Shown: positions 37,343 to 45,555, counted from the stretch's first letter. The stretch is DNA of 64,000 nt from Rugamonas violacea (GCF_016461825.1 NZ_JAEMNU010000150.1:28843-92842); one strand, 5' to 3'. Made by a program: numbers and translations. The notes: generated by a model not told the origin, from the letters alone.

Positions 37343-38557
37343 TCAAGCGGCTTTGGCGCACAGCGCCTCGCCGAATAAGAGATGATTGCGGATCGCGCCG
37401 ATGTCGGTGCGGTTCTGGATCAGGCCGAAGTACCAGGGGCCGTCCCGCACGTCGCCGTACAACACGGCGCCGGCGATGCGGTTGTCCTTCAACACCAGGC
37501 GCTTGTAGACGCCACGGCGCGGGTCGCGCAGCACCAGGTCTTCGCTGCCCTCGCCGCCGATGAAGTCGCCGACCGAGTACAGGTCGACGCCGGTAACCTT
37601 GAGCCGCGTGGGCGAAGTCTGCTGCACGTAGCGGCGGTGGCCGGCGCCGGCCAGGTGGGCGCCGCAGACGCGGGCCTGCTCCCAGATCGGCGCCACCAGG
37701 CCGAAGGTGGCGCTGCGGTGCTGCACGCATTCGCCGACGGCGTAGATGCGCGGGTCGTAGGTTTGCAGCGTGTCGTCGACGACGATGGCGCGCTCGCAGT
37801 GCAGGCCGGACTGCTGCGCCAAGGCGATGTTGGGACGCACGCCGGCGGTCATCACCACCAGGTCGGCCGGGATCTCGCCGCCGTCCTTGAAGCGCACCGC
37901 CGTGACCCGCTCCGGGCCGAGGATCTCGGCGGTCTGGGCGTTGAGCAGGAAGTGCAGGCCCTTGTGCTCCAGCGCCTTTTGCAGCAGCAGCGCGGCCGGC
38001 TTGTCGAGCTGCTGGTTCATCAGGCTGTCGGTGACGTGGACCACGGTCACCCGCATGCCCTGGCGCAGCAGGCCGTTGGCGGCCTCCAGGCCGAGCAGGC
38101 CGCCGCCGATGACCACGGCGTGGCGGTGGCTGCGCGCCGCCGCCAGCATGGTCTCGACGTCCTGGATGTCGCGGAAGGCGATCACGCCGGGCAGCTGGTG
38201 GCCCGGCACGGGGATGATGAAGGGCTTGGAGCCGGTGGCCAGCAGCAGGCGGTCGTAGCGCACTTCCCGGCCGGAGGCGGCGCGCACCACGCGGCGGCGC
38301 CGGTCGATGTGCTCGACCGGATCGCCGGCGTGCAGCGTGATGCCGTTCTCGGCGTACCACTCGCGTGTGTGCAGCATGATGTCGGCGATGCTCTTTTCGC
38401 CGGCCAGCAGCGGCGACAGCAGGATGCGGTTGTAGTTACCGTGCGGCTCGGCGCCGAACACGGTGATGTCGTACATGTCCGGCGCCAGCTTGAGCAGCTC
38501 CTCGACCGTGCGCATGCCGGCCATGCCGTTGCCGACCACCACCAGCGCGGCTTTCAT
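37343..38557 (-). CDS. FAD-dependent NAD(P)H oxidoreductase of the NirB N-terminal / NasB type
   Basis: The 404-residue protein has an N-terminal FAD-binding fold (VVGNGMAGMRTVEELL), the NAD-binding fold VVIGGGLLGLEAANGLL, and TYDPRIYAVGECVQHR. It corresponds to the first half of NirB without the siroheme part or the BFD cysteines. In this operon it most likely passes electrons from NAD(P)H to NasA, replacing the NasC-type partner. It overlaps nirD by 4 bases (ATGA) and nasA follows closely. Confidence 0.86.
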   Translation of the reverse strand: MKAALVVVGNGMAGMRTVEELLKLAPDMYDITVFGAEPHGNYNRILLSPLLAGEKSIADIMLHTREWYAENGITLHAGDPVEHIDRRRRVVRAASGREVRYDRLLLATGSKPFIIPVPGHQLPGVIAFRDIQDVETMLAAARSHRHAVVIGGGLLGLEAANGLLRQGMRVTVVHVTDSLMNQQLDKPAALLLQKALEHKGLHFLLNAQTAEILGPERVTAVRFKDGGEIPADLVVMTAGVRPNIALAQQSGLHCERAIVVDDTLQTYDPRIYAVGECVQHRSATFGLVAPIWEQARVCGAHLAGAGHRRYVQQTSPTRLKVTGVDLYSVGDFIGGEGSEDLVLRDPRRGVYKRLVLKDNRIAGAVLYGDVRDGPWYFGLIQNRTDIGAIRNHLLFGEALCAKAA

Positions 38558-38904
38558 ACGCCGACCCAGACCTTGCCCTCGGCGATGCGGGCCGGGTAGG
38601 TGCCGACCGAATGCTCGGGCGCCTCCAGGCATTCGCCGGTTTGCAGGTCGAAGTGCTGCTTGTAGATCGGCGAGGCGACCACGATGCGCTCGCCCAGGCT
38701 GCCCACCAGGCCGCGCGACAGCACGGCGGCCTGCGAGTTGGGGTCGTAGTTCTCGATGGCGAAGACGCGCGGGGTGCCGTCGTCGTCGAGGTGGAACACG
38801 GCCACCTGCACCTGGTTCAACAGCGCGCAGACGCCGGTGTTGGGGACGATCTCGGCCAGGTCGCAGACGGCGATCCATTTGTCGGTTGGTATATCGCGGT
38901 GCAT
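38554..38904 (-). CDS. nirD: Nitrite reductase (NADH) small subunit
   Basis: The 116-residue protein has the Rieske-like fold of NirD without iron-sulfur ligands: WIAVCDLAEIVPNTGVCALL, VFAIENYDPNSQAAVLSRGLVG and YKQHFDLQTGECLEAPE. It accompanies NirB in the soluble NADH nitrite reductase. AGGAG precedes the ATG at 38904, so I reject the longer frame to 38931. It lies 31 bases after nirB. Confidence 0.94.
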   Translation of the reverse strand: MHRDIPTDKWIAVCDLAEIVPNTGVCALLNQVQVAVFHLDDDGTPRVFAIENYDPNSQAAVLSRGLVGSLGERIVVASPIYKQHFDLQTGECLEAPEHSVGTYPARIAEGKVWVGV

Positions 38905-38935
38905 ACGGTTCTCCTGAAAGTGGGCGGACAAGTGC

Positions 38936-41458
38936 TTAGGCTTTGACGGCGATCGGGATGACGCGCTGGCGCTCCGCGAAGGTGGCCGGACGGATCTGGC
39001 CGCGCTCCTCCATGAAGACCACGTTGTTGTCGCCCTGCTCGCTGTTGACGAAGTGGCGGAAGCGCTTGCGCGTCTCCGGGTCTTCGACGGCGGCCTTCCA
39101 TTCGCAGGCGTAGGTGTCGACCACGTGCTGCATCTCGGCCTCCAGCTCGGCGGCGATATTCAGTTTGTCGGCGACGACTACCTGCTTCAGGTAGTCCAGG
39201 CCGCCCTCCAGGTTGTCGCGCCAGACGCTGGTGCGTTGCAGGCGGTCGGCGGTGCGGGTGTAGAACATCAGGAAGCGGTCGATGTAGCGGATCATGGTGT
39301 CCTTGTCCAGATCGGCGGCGAGCAGCTCGGCGTGGCGCGGCTTCATGCCGCCGTTGCCGCAGACGTAGAGGTTCCAGCCCTTCTCGGTGGCGATGATGCC
39401 GACGTCCTTGCCCTGCGCCTCGGCGCACTCGCGGGTGCAGCCGGACACGCCGAACTTGATCTTGTGCGGCGTGCGCAGGCCCTTGTAGCGGTTCTCCAGC
39501 ATGATCGCCAGGCCGACGCTGTCGTCGACGCCGTAGCGGCACCAGGTCGAGCCGACGCAGGATTTGACGGTGCGCAGCGATTTGCCGTAGGCGTGGCCGG
39601 ACTCGAAGCCGGCGGCGATCAACTCCTCCCAGATCAGCGGCAGTTGCTCGACGCGGGCGCCGAACAGGTCGACCCGCTGGCCGCCGGTGATCTTGGTGTA
39701 CAGGCCGTACTTCTTGGCCACCGTGCCGACCGCGATCAAGCCGTCGGCGGTGACTTCGCCGCCGGCCATGCGCGGCACCACCGAGTAGGTGCCGTCCTTC
39801 TGGATATTGCCGAGGAAGTAGTCGTTGGTGTCCTGCAGGCTGGCGTGCTCCTTCTTCAGCACGAAGTCGTTCCAGCACGAGGCCAGGATGCTGGCCGCCA
39901 GCGGTTTGCACACGTCGCAACCACGGCCCTTGCCGTGCTGCGCCAGCAGCGCGTTGAAGGTGGTGATTTTGCCGACGCGGACCAGGTGCAGCAGCTCCTG
40001 GCGCGAGTGGGCGAAGTGCTCGCAGACGTGGTTGTTGACGTCCATGCCGAGCTTTTTCATCTCGGCCTTCATCACTTGCGTCACCAGCGGCACGCAGCCG
40101 CCACAGGCGGTGCCGGCCTTGGTGCAGCTTTTCAGCGCGCCGATCGAGGTGGCGCCGTCGGCCACGGCCAGGCACAGCGCGCCCTTGCTGACGTCGTTGC
40201 AGGAGCAGATCTGCGCGGTGTCCGGCAGCGCGTCGACACCCAGCGCGGGACGGCTTTGGCCGTCGGACTGCGGCAGGATGAGGAACTCGGGCGACGCGGG
40301 CAGCTCGATCCGGTTCAGCATCATCTGCAGCAAGGTGCCGTATTCGCTGGCGTCGCCCACCATCACGCCGCCCAACAGGTATTTGCCGCAGTCGGAGACG
40401 ACGATCTTCTTGTAGATCTGCTTGCGCTCGTCGGTGAACTGGTAGCTGCGGCTGCCGGCGGCGGCGCCGTGCGGGTCGCCGATGCTGGCCACGTCGACGC
40501 CCATCAGTTTGAGCTTGGTGCTCATGTCGGCGCCGGCGAACTCGGCCTGCTCGCCCATCAGGTGGCGCGCGGCGATGCGCGCCATGTCGTAGCCGGGCGC
40601 CACCAGGCCGAACACCTGGCCGTTCCACAGCGCGCACTCGCCGATGGCGTAGACGTCCGGGTCCGAGGTCTGGCACTGGTTGTTGATGCTGATGCCGCCG
40701 CGCGGGCCGGTGGCCAGGCCGCATTCGCGCGCCAGGAAGTCGCGCGGGCGGATGCCGGCCGAGAAGACGATCATGTCGGTGTCGAGGTGGGTGCCGTCGG
40801 CGAACTCCATGCGGTGGGTGCCGTCGACGCCGTCGACGATGGCCTGGGTGTTCTTGCCGGTGTGGACGGTGACGCCGAGGTCTTCGATCTTCCGCCGCAG
40901 CACGCGGGCGCCGGCGTCGTCGACCTGCACCGCCATCAGGCGCGGCGAGAACTCGACCACGTGGGTGGCCAGGTTCATGTCGCGCAGCGCCTTGGCGCAT
41001 TCCAGGCCGAGCAGGCCGCCGCCGATCACCACGCCGGTCTTCGAGCGCTTGCCGCATTCGAGCATGCGCTCCAGGTCTTCGATGGTGCGGTAGACGAAGC
41101 AGTCCTTGCGGTCCTTGCCGGGCAGCTGGGGCACGAAGGGGAAGGAGCCGGTGGCCATCACCAGCTTGTCGTATTCGAGCACTTCGCCGCTGCGCACGGT
41201 GACGGTCTTGGCGGCGCGGTCGATGGCGACGGCGCGGGTCTTCAGCTTGAGCAGCAGGTTGCCGCGCTCGAAGAAGCCCTGCGGCACCAGCGACAGCTGC
41301 TCGGCCGAGGTGCCGGAGAAGTATTCGGACAGGTGGACGCGGTCGTAGGCCGGCCGCGCTTCCTCGCACAGCACGGTGACCTGCATGTCGCTGCTGTCGC
41401 CCAGGCTTTCCAGGAACTTGTGGCCGACCATGCCGTGGCCGATGACGATGATTTTCAT
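38936..41458 (-). CDS. nirB: Nitrite reductase (NADH) large subunit
   Basis: The 840-residue enzyme reduces nitrite to ammonium. FAD domain from residue 1 (IIVIGHGMVGHKFLESL), NAD domain near 142 (GVVIGGGLLGLECAKAL). BFD-like [2Fe-2S] cysteines are at about 418-420 and 452-455 (ICSCNDVSKG; GTACGGCVP). The siroheme-[4Fe-4S] ligands are in CVGSTWCRYG (about 634-640) and GCTRECAEAQGKD (about 673-685). Length and domain order match assimilatory NirB. Its siroheme needs the cobA product encoded in the neighbouring unit. A GAGGGAG ribosome site precedes the ATG. Confidence 0.97.
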   Translation of the reverse strand: MKIIVIGHGMVGHKFLESLGDSSDMQVTVLCEEARPAYDRVHLSEYFSGTSAEQLSLVPQGFFERGNLLLKLKTRAVAIDRAAKTVTVRSGEVLEYDKLVMATGSFPFVPQLPGKDRKDCFVYRTIEDLERMLECGKRSKTGVVIGGGLLGLECAKALRDMNLATHVVEFSPRLMAVQVDDAGARVLRRKIEDLGVTVHTGKNTQAIVDGVDGTHRMEFADGTHLDTDMIVFSAGIRPRDFLARECGLATGPRGGISINNQCQTSDPDVYAIGECALWNGQVFGLVAPGYDMARIAARHLMGEQAEFAGADMSTKLKLMGVDVASIGDPHGAAAGSRSYQFTDERKQIYKKIVVSDCGKYLLGGVMVGDASEYGTLLQMMLNRIELPASPEFLILPQSDGQSRPALGVDALPDTAQICSCNDVSKGALCLAVADGATSIGALKSCTKAGTACGGCVPLVTQVMKAEMKKLGMDVNNHVCEHFAHSRQELLHLVRVGKITTFNALLAQHGKGRGCDVCKPLAASILASCWNDFVLKKEHASLQDTNDYFLGNIQKDGTYSVVPRMAGGEVTADGLIAVGTVAKKYGLYTKITGGQRVDLFGARVEQLPLIWEELIAAGFESGHAYGKSLRTVKSCVGSTWCRYGVDDSVGLAIMLENRYKGLRTPHKIKFGVSGCTRECAEAQGKDVGIIATEKGWNLYVCGNGGMKPRHAELLAADLDKDTMIRYIDRFLMFYTRTADRLQRTSVWRDNLEGGLDYLKQVVVADKLNIAAELEAEMQHVVDTYACEWKAAVEDPETRKRFRHFVNSEQGDNNVVFMEERGQIRPATFAERQRVIPIAVKA

Positions 41459-41490
41459 GTTGATACTCCCTCAAAACTAAGCTGTCCGTC

Positions 41491-41510
41491 ATTCCCGCGC
41501 AGGCGGGAAT
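41491..41510. repeat. REP/dRS3-like palindrome between narK and nirB
   Basis: ATTCCCGCGCAGGCGGGAAT forms an 8-bp hairpin with a 4-base loop. It matches the ATTCCC...GGGAAT form of the small repeats known from Neisseria (dRS3) and other betaproteobacteria. It is one copy in the intercistronic gap and may stabilise or separate the transcripts. Confidence 0.6.
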
Positions 41511-41589
41511 CCCTGTTCGCCGGCGATTTCTTCACGCGCCGCCTTGCCGGCGGCGCGGCATGGCTTGCCGCCTGCGCGGCAACGACGCC

Positions 41590-42894
41590 TTATGCGGTGG
41601 CGTTGCCGGCGCCCAGCGCGGGCTGCATGGCGCTGGCCGAGAAGCGCGCGCCGAGGGCGCACAGGGCCGACACGGCGACCAGCACGCCAAGCACGCTGAG
41701 GGTTTGCTGGGTGTCGCCCAGGCCCTTCATCAGGAAGCCGGCCGCCACCGCGCCGACATTGCCGCCGGCGCCGATGATGCCGGCCACGCCGCCCAGGGCG
41801 CGGTTGTCGACGAAGGGCACCAGCGCGTAGGTGGCGCCGCAGGCCATGTGGGTGAACAGGCCGAAGGTCAGCATGGCGATGATGGCGAAGGTGGCGCCGT
41901 CGGCGTGGGCGAACCACAGCAGGCCGGCGCCCTCGCCGATCATCATGATGAACAACAGGGTGACGCGGCTATTCAGGTTGCCGCGCAGGGCGGCGCGGTC
42001 GGAGATCCAGCCGCCCAGGGCGCGGGCGAACAGCGCCAGCAGGCCGAAGCTGCCGGCGGCCAGGCCGGCCGATTTCAGCGAGAAGCCGAAGTGGTCGACG
42101 TAGTAGATGGCGGCGATGTTGTGGATGAAGATCTCGATGCCGAAGCAGGCGCCGTAGGTGACGAACAGCAGCCAGACGCGGTAGTTGCCGGCGGCGGTCT
42201 TGAAGCTGTCCCAGCCGCCTTTTTTGCCGCCTTCGATGGCGATGCCGGCGGCGCGCATCTCGCTGTAGTTACCCGCCGGGCAGTCCTGGGTGTAGCGGTG
42301 GTAGAGCACGGCCATCACCAGCATCAGCACGCCGGGCACCAGCAGGGCGGCGCGCCAGCCCATGGTTTCGCCGACGCCCAGCATGACCATGGCGCCCATC
42401 AGCAAAGGCATCAGCGCCTGCGCCGCGCCGCCGCCGGCGTTGCCCCAGCCGGCCGCCGCCGCGTTGGCGGTGCCGACGATCTTCGGCGCGAACATCACCG
42501 AGGTGTGGTACTGGGTGATGACGAAGCTGGCGCCGACCGCGCCGATGCCGAGGCGGAAGAACAGGAAGCTCTCGTAGCTCTGCGACAGCGCCACGCCCAG
42601 CACCGGCACGGCGCCCAGCAGCAGCAGGCCGGTGTAGGTCTTGCGCGGGCCGAAGTGGTCGCACAGCGGGCCGACGATCAGGCGCACCAGGATGGTGATG
42701 GCGACGGCGGCGATGTTGATGTTGGCGATCTGCGCCAGGCTCAGGCCGAACTCGCCTTTGATGACGGGCATCAGCGGGGCGCAGGCGAACCAGGCGAAGA
42801 AGCAGACGAAGAAAGCCATCCAGGTCAGGTGGAACGCCCGCATCGGCGGCGTCGCCATGGAGAAGAGGGTGATGCTGTTTGCTTTGCTGGCCAT
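41590..42894 (-). CDS. narK: Nitrate/nitrite MFS transporter (NarK/NasA type)
   Basis: The 434-residue protein has twelve helices and the nitrate signature motifs AAAAGWGNAGGGAAQ (about residue 145-160) and GAGGNVGAVAAGFL in the second half. FHLTWMAFFVCFFAWFACAPLMP is typical of NarK helix 1. It imports nitrate and may export nitrite. It is the first gene of the assimilation unit and lies behind an attenuator leader and a sigma-54 promoter. Confidence 0.93.
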   Translation of the reverse strand: MASKANSITLFSMATPPMRAFHLTWMAFFVCFFAWFACAPLMPVIKGEFGLSLAQIANINIAAVAITILVRLIVGPLCDHFGPRKTYTGLLLLGAVPVLGVALSQSYESFLFFRLGIGAVGASFVITQYHTSVMFAPKIVGTANAAAAGWGNAGGGAAQALMPLLMGAMVMLGVGETMGWRAALLVPGVLMLVMAVLYHRYTQDCPAGNYSEMRAAGIAIEGGKKGGWDSFKTAAGNYRVWLLFVTYGACFGIEIFIHNIAAIYYVDHFGFSLKSAGLAAGSFGLLALFARALGGWISDRAALRGNLNSRVTLLFIMMIGEGAGLLWFAHADGATFAIIAMLTFGLFTHMACGATYALVPFVDNRALGGVAGIIGAGGNVGAVAAGFLMKGLGDTQQTLSVLGVLVAVSALCALGARFSASAMQPALGAGNATA

Positions 42895-42925
42895 TTTTTT
42901 ATCCCGGTAAGTGAATCAAAGGCGC

Positions 42926-42976
42926 AAAAAAAGGCGTCCGCGCAGCCTGATCGAAAGACCAAGCCGGGCGGACGCC
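42926..42976 (-). terminator. Leader attenuator of narK (intrinsic terminator)
   Basis: On the - strand GGCGTCCGC (42968-42976) pairs with GCGGACGCC (42933-42941) across a 26-base loop, followed at once by seven T (42926-42932). It lies 32 bases before the narK start codon and would stop transcription before the gene unless the stem is prevented from forming. Confidence 0.88.
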
Positions 42977-43039
42977 GTTGTCCTTGCCAGTCCATCGTTA
43001 GACCAGCGCAATTATTTTGGGGGGATCGCCATTGATCCC
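42970..43039 (-). promoter_or_regulatory. ANTAR (NasT) antitermination hairpins in the narK leader
   Basis: Three hairpins with hexanucleotide loops having A at position 1 and G at position 4 can be drawn: GGGATC-AATGGC-GATCCC (43022-43039, at the predicted RNA 5' end), CTGGTCT-AACGAT-GGACTGG (42987-43006, with G-U pairs) and GGAC-AACGGC-GTCC (42970-42983). The last one shares bases with the 5' arm of the terminator, so the two exclude each other. This is the known ANTAR target pattern, and an ANTAR gene lies 3 kb away. Confidence 0.8.
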
Positions 43040-43051
43040 TGTCATAGCTTA

Positions 43052-43067
43052 TGCAAGAGCTGTGCCA
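43052..43067 (-). promoter_or_regulatory. Sigma-54 promoter of narK-nirBD-nasA
   Basis: TGGCACAGCTCTTGCA on the - strand matches the -24/-12 consensus with exactly ten bases between GG and GC. Transcription should start near 43041, giving a leader of about 147 bases. Confidence 0.85.
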
Positions 43068-43173
43068 GAGGTTGTCCGATCCCGCGCCAGGGGCTGGGCG
43101 GCGGCAGGGCCGGTCAAACCGTTGAGGTGTGGAAATGAATCGGGAAGTGGCTGCGATGTTGCGGTGCAGCGCC

Positions 43174-43188
43174 GCACAGTATCGGTGC
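43174..43188. promoter_or_regulatory. NtrC-like enhancer site upstream of the narK promoter
   Basis: GCAC-AGTATCG-GTGC is a perfect GCAC-N7-GTGC dyad, the core of NtrC sites. It lies about 110-120 bases upstream of the sigma-54 promoter, a normal enhancer distance. Confidence 0.6.
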
Positions 43189-43218
43189 GCGGCGCGGTGC
43201 ATGCTGGCGGCTGCCAAA

Positions 43219-43298
43219 GCACCCAGGGGCGGAGAGCCGGGGTCAGACTCCCCGCCTTGGCGCGGCGGGTCTGACCCCAGTTTGTGCCTGTGGGTTTG
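43219..43298. repeat. Dispersed nested palindrome, family 1, copy 8
   Basis: The halves GGGGTCAGACTCC and CGGGTCTGACCCC are here separated by about 13 bases, longer than in other copies. Outer arms are ACCCAGGGGCG and TGCCTGTGGGT. It lies between the narK enhancer site and the end of cobA. Confidence 0.75.
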
Positions 43299-43353
43299 CT
43301 TTGTGTCCGCAGCTTGGCTTCGCGGCGCGCGCCCGCCAGCGGGTTGGCCGATC

Positions 43354-44139
43354 CTAGGCGGCCCGGTGCGCCAGCGGCGGCGGCGGCGCCGGCTCGGCCA
43401 GCTCGCGCCAGTCGTCGGCGCAGCGCACCACGTCGCCGATGACGATGATGCTGGGGCTGCCCAAGCCGCTGTCGCGCAAGGCGGCGGGCAGCTGGCCCAG
43501 TGTGGTCAGCAATTGGCGCTGCTTGGCCCGGGTGGCCGACTGCACCACCGCCACCGGCGTCCGCGCCTTGGCGCCGCCGGCCAGCAGCCCGGCCTGGATC
43601 GCCTCGCAGCGGGCCACGCCCATGTAGATCACCAGGGTCAGGCCGGACTGCGCCAGCGCGGCCCAGTTCGGCTCGGAGGCGGCGTCCTTGCCATGGCCGG
43701 TGACAAACACGGCGCCCTGGCTCCAGGCGCGGTGGGTCAGCGGCACGCCCAGCGAGGCCGGCGCCGCCAGCCCGCTGCTGATGCCGGGCACCACCTCGAC
43801 GCTGATGCCGTGGGCGCGCAACTGCGCCCTCTCCTCGCCGCCCCGGCCGAACAAATAGGGGTCGCCGCCCTTCAGCCGCACGACGTGGTGGCCGGCGCGC
43901 GCCTCGGCGATCATCAGCCGCTCGATGAACTCCTGCGGCGTCGATTCGCAGCCGCCGCGTTTGCCCACCTGGATCACCCGCGCCGTGGCCGGCGCCAGCG
44001 CCAGGATTTCCGGGTTGACCAGGTCGTCGATCAGCAGCACCCCGGCCGCCTCGATCGCCTTCAAAGCCTTGATGGTCAACAGCTCCGGATCGCCGGGACC
44101 GGCGCCCACCAGGGTGACCTTGCCTTGTGCTTGTTGCAT
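43354..44139 (-). CDS. cobA: Uroporphyrinogen-III C-methyltransferase
   Basis: The 261-residue SAM-dependent enzyme makes precorrin-2 for siroheme. Motifs: VTLVGAGPGDPELLTIKA, VLLIDDLVNPEIL, VRLKGGDPYLFGRGGEE, VVPGISSGLAAPASLGVPLTHR and TLVIYMGVA. There is no CysG-type dehydrogenase/ferrochelatase domain. It follows nasS by 62 bases on the same strand, so siroheme supply for NirB is probably controlled together with nitrate sensing. The start is the ATG at 44139, and the frame upstream belongs to the opposite phase of nasS. Confidence 0.93.
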   Translation of the reverse strand: MQQAQGKVTLVGAGPGDPELLTIKALKAIEAAGVLLIDDLVNPEILALAPATARVIQVGKRGGCESTPQEFIERLMIAEARAGHHVVRLKGGDPYLFGRGGEERAQLRAHGISVEVVPGISSGLAAPASLGVPLTHRAWSQGAVFVTGHGKDAASEPNWAALAQSGLTLVIYMGVARCEAIQAGLLAGGAKARTPVAVVQSATRAKQRQLLTTLGQLPAALRDSGLGSPSIIVIGDVVRCADDWRELAEPAPPPPLAHRAA

Positions 44140-44201
44140 GATGTCTGCTCCCGCAAATTGGATTGAAGCCGCTCGGGCGGCGGCGCCGGATGGCGCCGGT
44201 G

Positions 44202-45365
44202 TTAGCCGCGCTGGCGGATGGGGAAGGAGGCGGCGTAGGCCTCGGGATCGCTGCCGTCCCAGACGCTGCCGTCGATCAGGGTCGAGCGGCGCAGCGCCGA
44301 CTGCGGCGCCGGCGTGCCGCTCAACTCGGCGGCCTCGCGGTACAGCGCGACCTGGTTGACGCGGCAGGCGACGGCGAAGTAGTCGGGGTCGTGCTTGAGC
44401 AGGCCCCAGCGGCGTTGCTGGGTCATGAACCACATGGCGTCCGACAGGTAGGGGAAGTTGACCGCGCCGCCAGCATAAAACTTGAGGCTGTGCGGGTCCT
44501 GCCACTGGCGGCCCAGGCCGTCCTCGTAGCGCCCCAGCAGGCGCGGCGCGATGACGTCGCGGCCGGTGTTGACGTATTGGACGGCGGCGATGATCTCGGC
44601 CGTGGCCAGGCGGTTGGCGTCGGACGCCTCGATCCATTTGCTGGCGTCGAGCACGGCGGCGATCAGCGCGCGGCAGGCGTTCGGGTGGTGCTTGACGAAG
44701 GCGGCCGAGGCGCCCAGCACCTTTTCCGGATGGTCGGGCCAGATCTGCTGGGTGGTGGCGACGGTGACGCCGACCCGGTCGGCCAGGGCGCGGTGGCCCC
44801 AGGGCTCGCCGGCGCAAAAACCGTCCATGTGGCCGGCCGCCAGGTTGGCCACCATCTGCGACGGCGGCACGCTGATGACGCGGCAGTCGCGGATCGGGTC
44901 GATGCCCTGCGCCGCCAGCCAGTAGTACAACCACATCGCGTGGGTGCCGGTGGGGAAGGTCTGGGCGAAGGTGAAGGTGCGCGGCTCGGCGCGCATCAAG
45001 GCCGCCAGCGAGGCGCCGTCGAGCACGCCCTGCTCGACCAGCCGCCGCGACAGGGTGATCGCCTGGCCGTTCTGGTTCAGCTGCATCAGCACCGCCATGT
45101 CCTTCTGTTGCCAGCCGATGCCCAGCTGGGCGCCGTAGACCATGCCGTAGAGGAGGTGGGCGGCGTCGAGTTCGCCGCCGATCAGCTTGTCGCGCACGCC
45201 GGCCCAGGAGGCTTCGCGGCGCAGCACGATCTTGATGCCGTAGCGTTCGTCGAAGCCGAGCAGCGCGGCCACCACCACCGAGGCGCAGTCGGTCAGCGGG
45301 TTGAAGCCGATGCGCAGCAGCTGCTTTTCGGGCAGGCCGGCCGGGTGGCTAGCGCTTGTCATCAT
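44202..45365 (-). CDS. nasS: Cytoplasmic nitrate sensor NasS (NrtA/CmpA-like, no signal peptide)
   Basis: The 387-residue protein belongs to the NrtA/CmpA nitrate-binding family (LRIGFNPLTDCASVVVAALLGF, WAGVRDKLIGGELDAAHLLYGMVYG, NQNGQAITLS, GHMDGFCAGEPWG). It has no signal peptide or lipobox, and no permease or ATPase gene follows. That combination, with an ANTAR gene nearby, fits NasS, which holds NasT inactive until nitrate binds. It starts at 45365 behind its own attenuator leader and sigma-54 promoter. An alternative is the binding component of an unlinked nitrate ABC transporter, which the missing signal makes less likely. Confidence 0.85.
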   Translation of the reverse strand: MMTSASHPAGLPEKQLLRIGFNPLTDCASVVVAALLGFDERYGIKIVLRREASWAGVRDKLIGGELDAAHLLYGMVYGAQLGIGWQQKDMAVLMQLNQNGQAITLSRRLVEQGVLDGASLAALMRAEPRTFTFAQTFPTGTHAMWLYYWLAAQGIDPIRDCRVISVPPSQMVANLAAGHMDGFCAGEPWGHRALADRVGVTVATTQQIWPDHPEKVLGASAAFVKHHPNACRALIAAVLDASKWIEASDANRLATAEIIAAVQYVNTGRDVIAPRLLGRYEDGLGRQWQDPHSLKFYAGGAVNFPYLSDAMWFMTQQRRWGLLKHDPDYFAVACRVNQVALYREAAELSGTPAPQSALRRSTLIDGSVWDGSDPEAYAASFPIRQRG

Positions 45366-45386
45366 GTGCGGAATCCTTCAGCAAAT

Positions 45387-45433
45387 AAAAAAGCGTCTCC
45401 CCCGGCATGAATCATCCATGCTGAAAAAGACGC
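45387..45433 (-). terminator. Leader attenuator of nasS (intrinsic terminator)
   Basis: GCGTCT (45428-45433, read on -) pairs with AGACGC (45393-45398), reinforced by an inner GCATG/CATGC stem, and is followed by six T (45387-45392). It stands 21 bases before the nasS start and mirrors the narK attenuator. Confidence 0.83.
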
Positions 45434-45471
45434 CGTTGTCTTGGTGCGGTTCGACCGCCGTTGGCCGGACC
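45427..45471 (-). promoter_or_regulatory. ANTAR (NasT) antitermination hairpins in the nasS leader
   Basis: Two adjacent hairpins both expose the loop AACGGC (A1, G4). The upstream stem (45448-45471) has 9-base arms with one mismatch and one G-U pair. The second is AAGAC-AACGGC-GTCTT (45427-45442). The 3' half of the second hairpin is also the 5' arm of the terminator, so binding by NasT would prevent termination. The loop equals that of the last hairpin in the narK leader. Confidence 0.82.
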
Positions 45472-45489
45472 CGCTATGTGATGGGTGGT

Positions 45490-45505
45490 TGCAAGTACCA
45501 TGCCA
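45490..45505 (-). promoter_or_regulatory. Sigma-54 promoter of nasS-cobA
   Basis: TGGCATGGTACTTGCA on the - strand fits the -24/-12 consensus with GG-N10-GC spacing. The start of RNA is expected near 45479, placing both ANTAR hairpins and the terminator in the leader. Confidence 0.82.
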
Positions 45506-45555
45506 CGCGCACAGGGGCTGGCGCGCCGGGGGACGCGGAAACGGGGGAGAAAAAC

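Noticed and set aside
34414..37563. A 1049-codon open frame antisense to nasA
   Set aside because: Its residues are dominated by His, Arg, Ala, Gly and Gln from reading GC-rich codons backward, and nasA on the other strand has all its motifs.
38817..41492. An 891-codon frame overlapping nirB on the same strand
   Set aside because: Low-complexity Arg/His/Pro composition; nirB in the other phase is complete and conserved.
39053..41830. A 925-codon frame antisense to nirB
   Set aside because: It is a by-product of high GC third positions, with no domain or ribosome site.
44202..45365. NrtA-type periplasmic nitrate-binding protein
   Set aside because: No signal peptide or lipobox, no adjacent ABC permease or ATPase, and a nearby nasT make NasS more likely.
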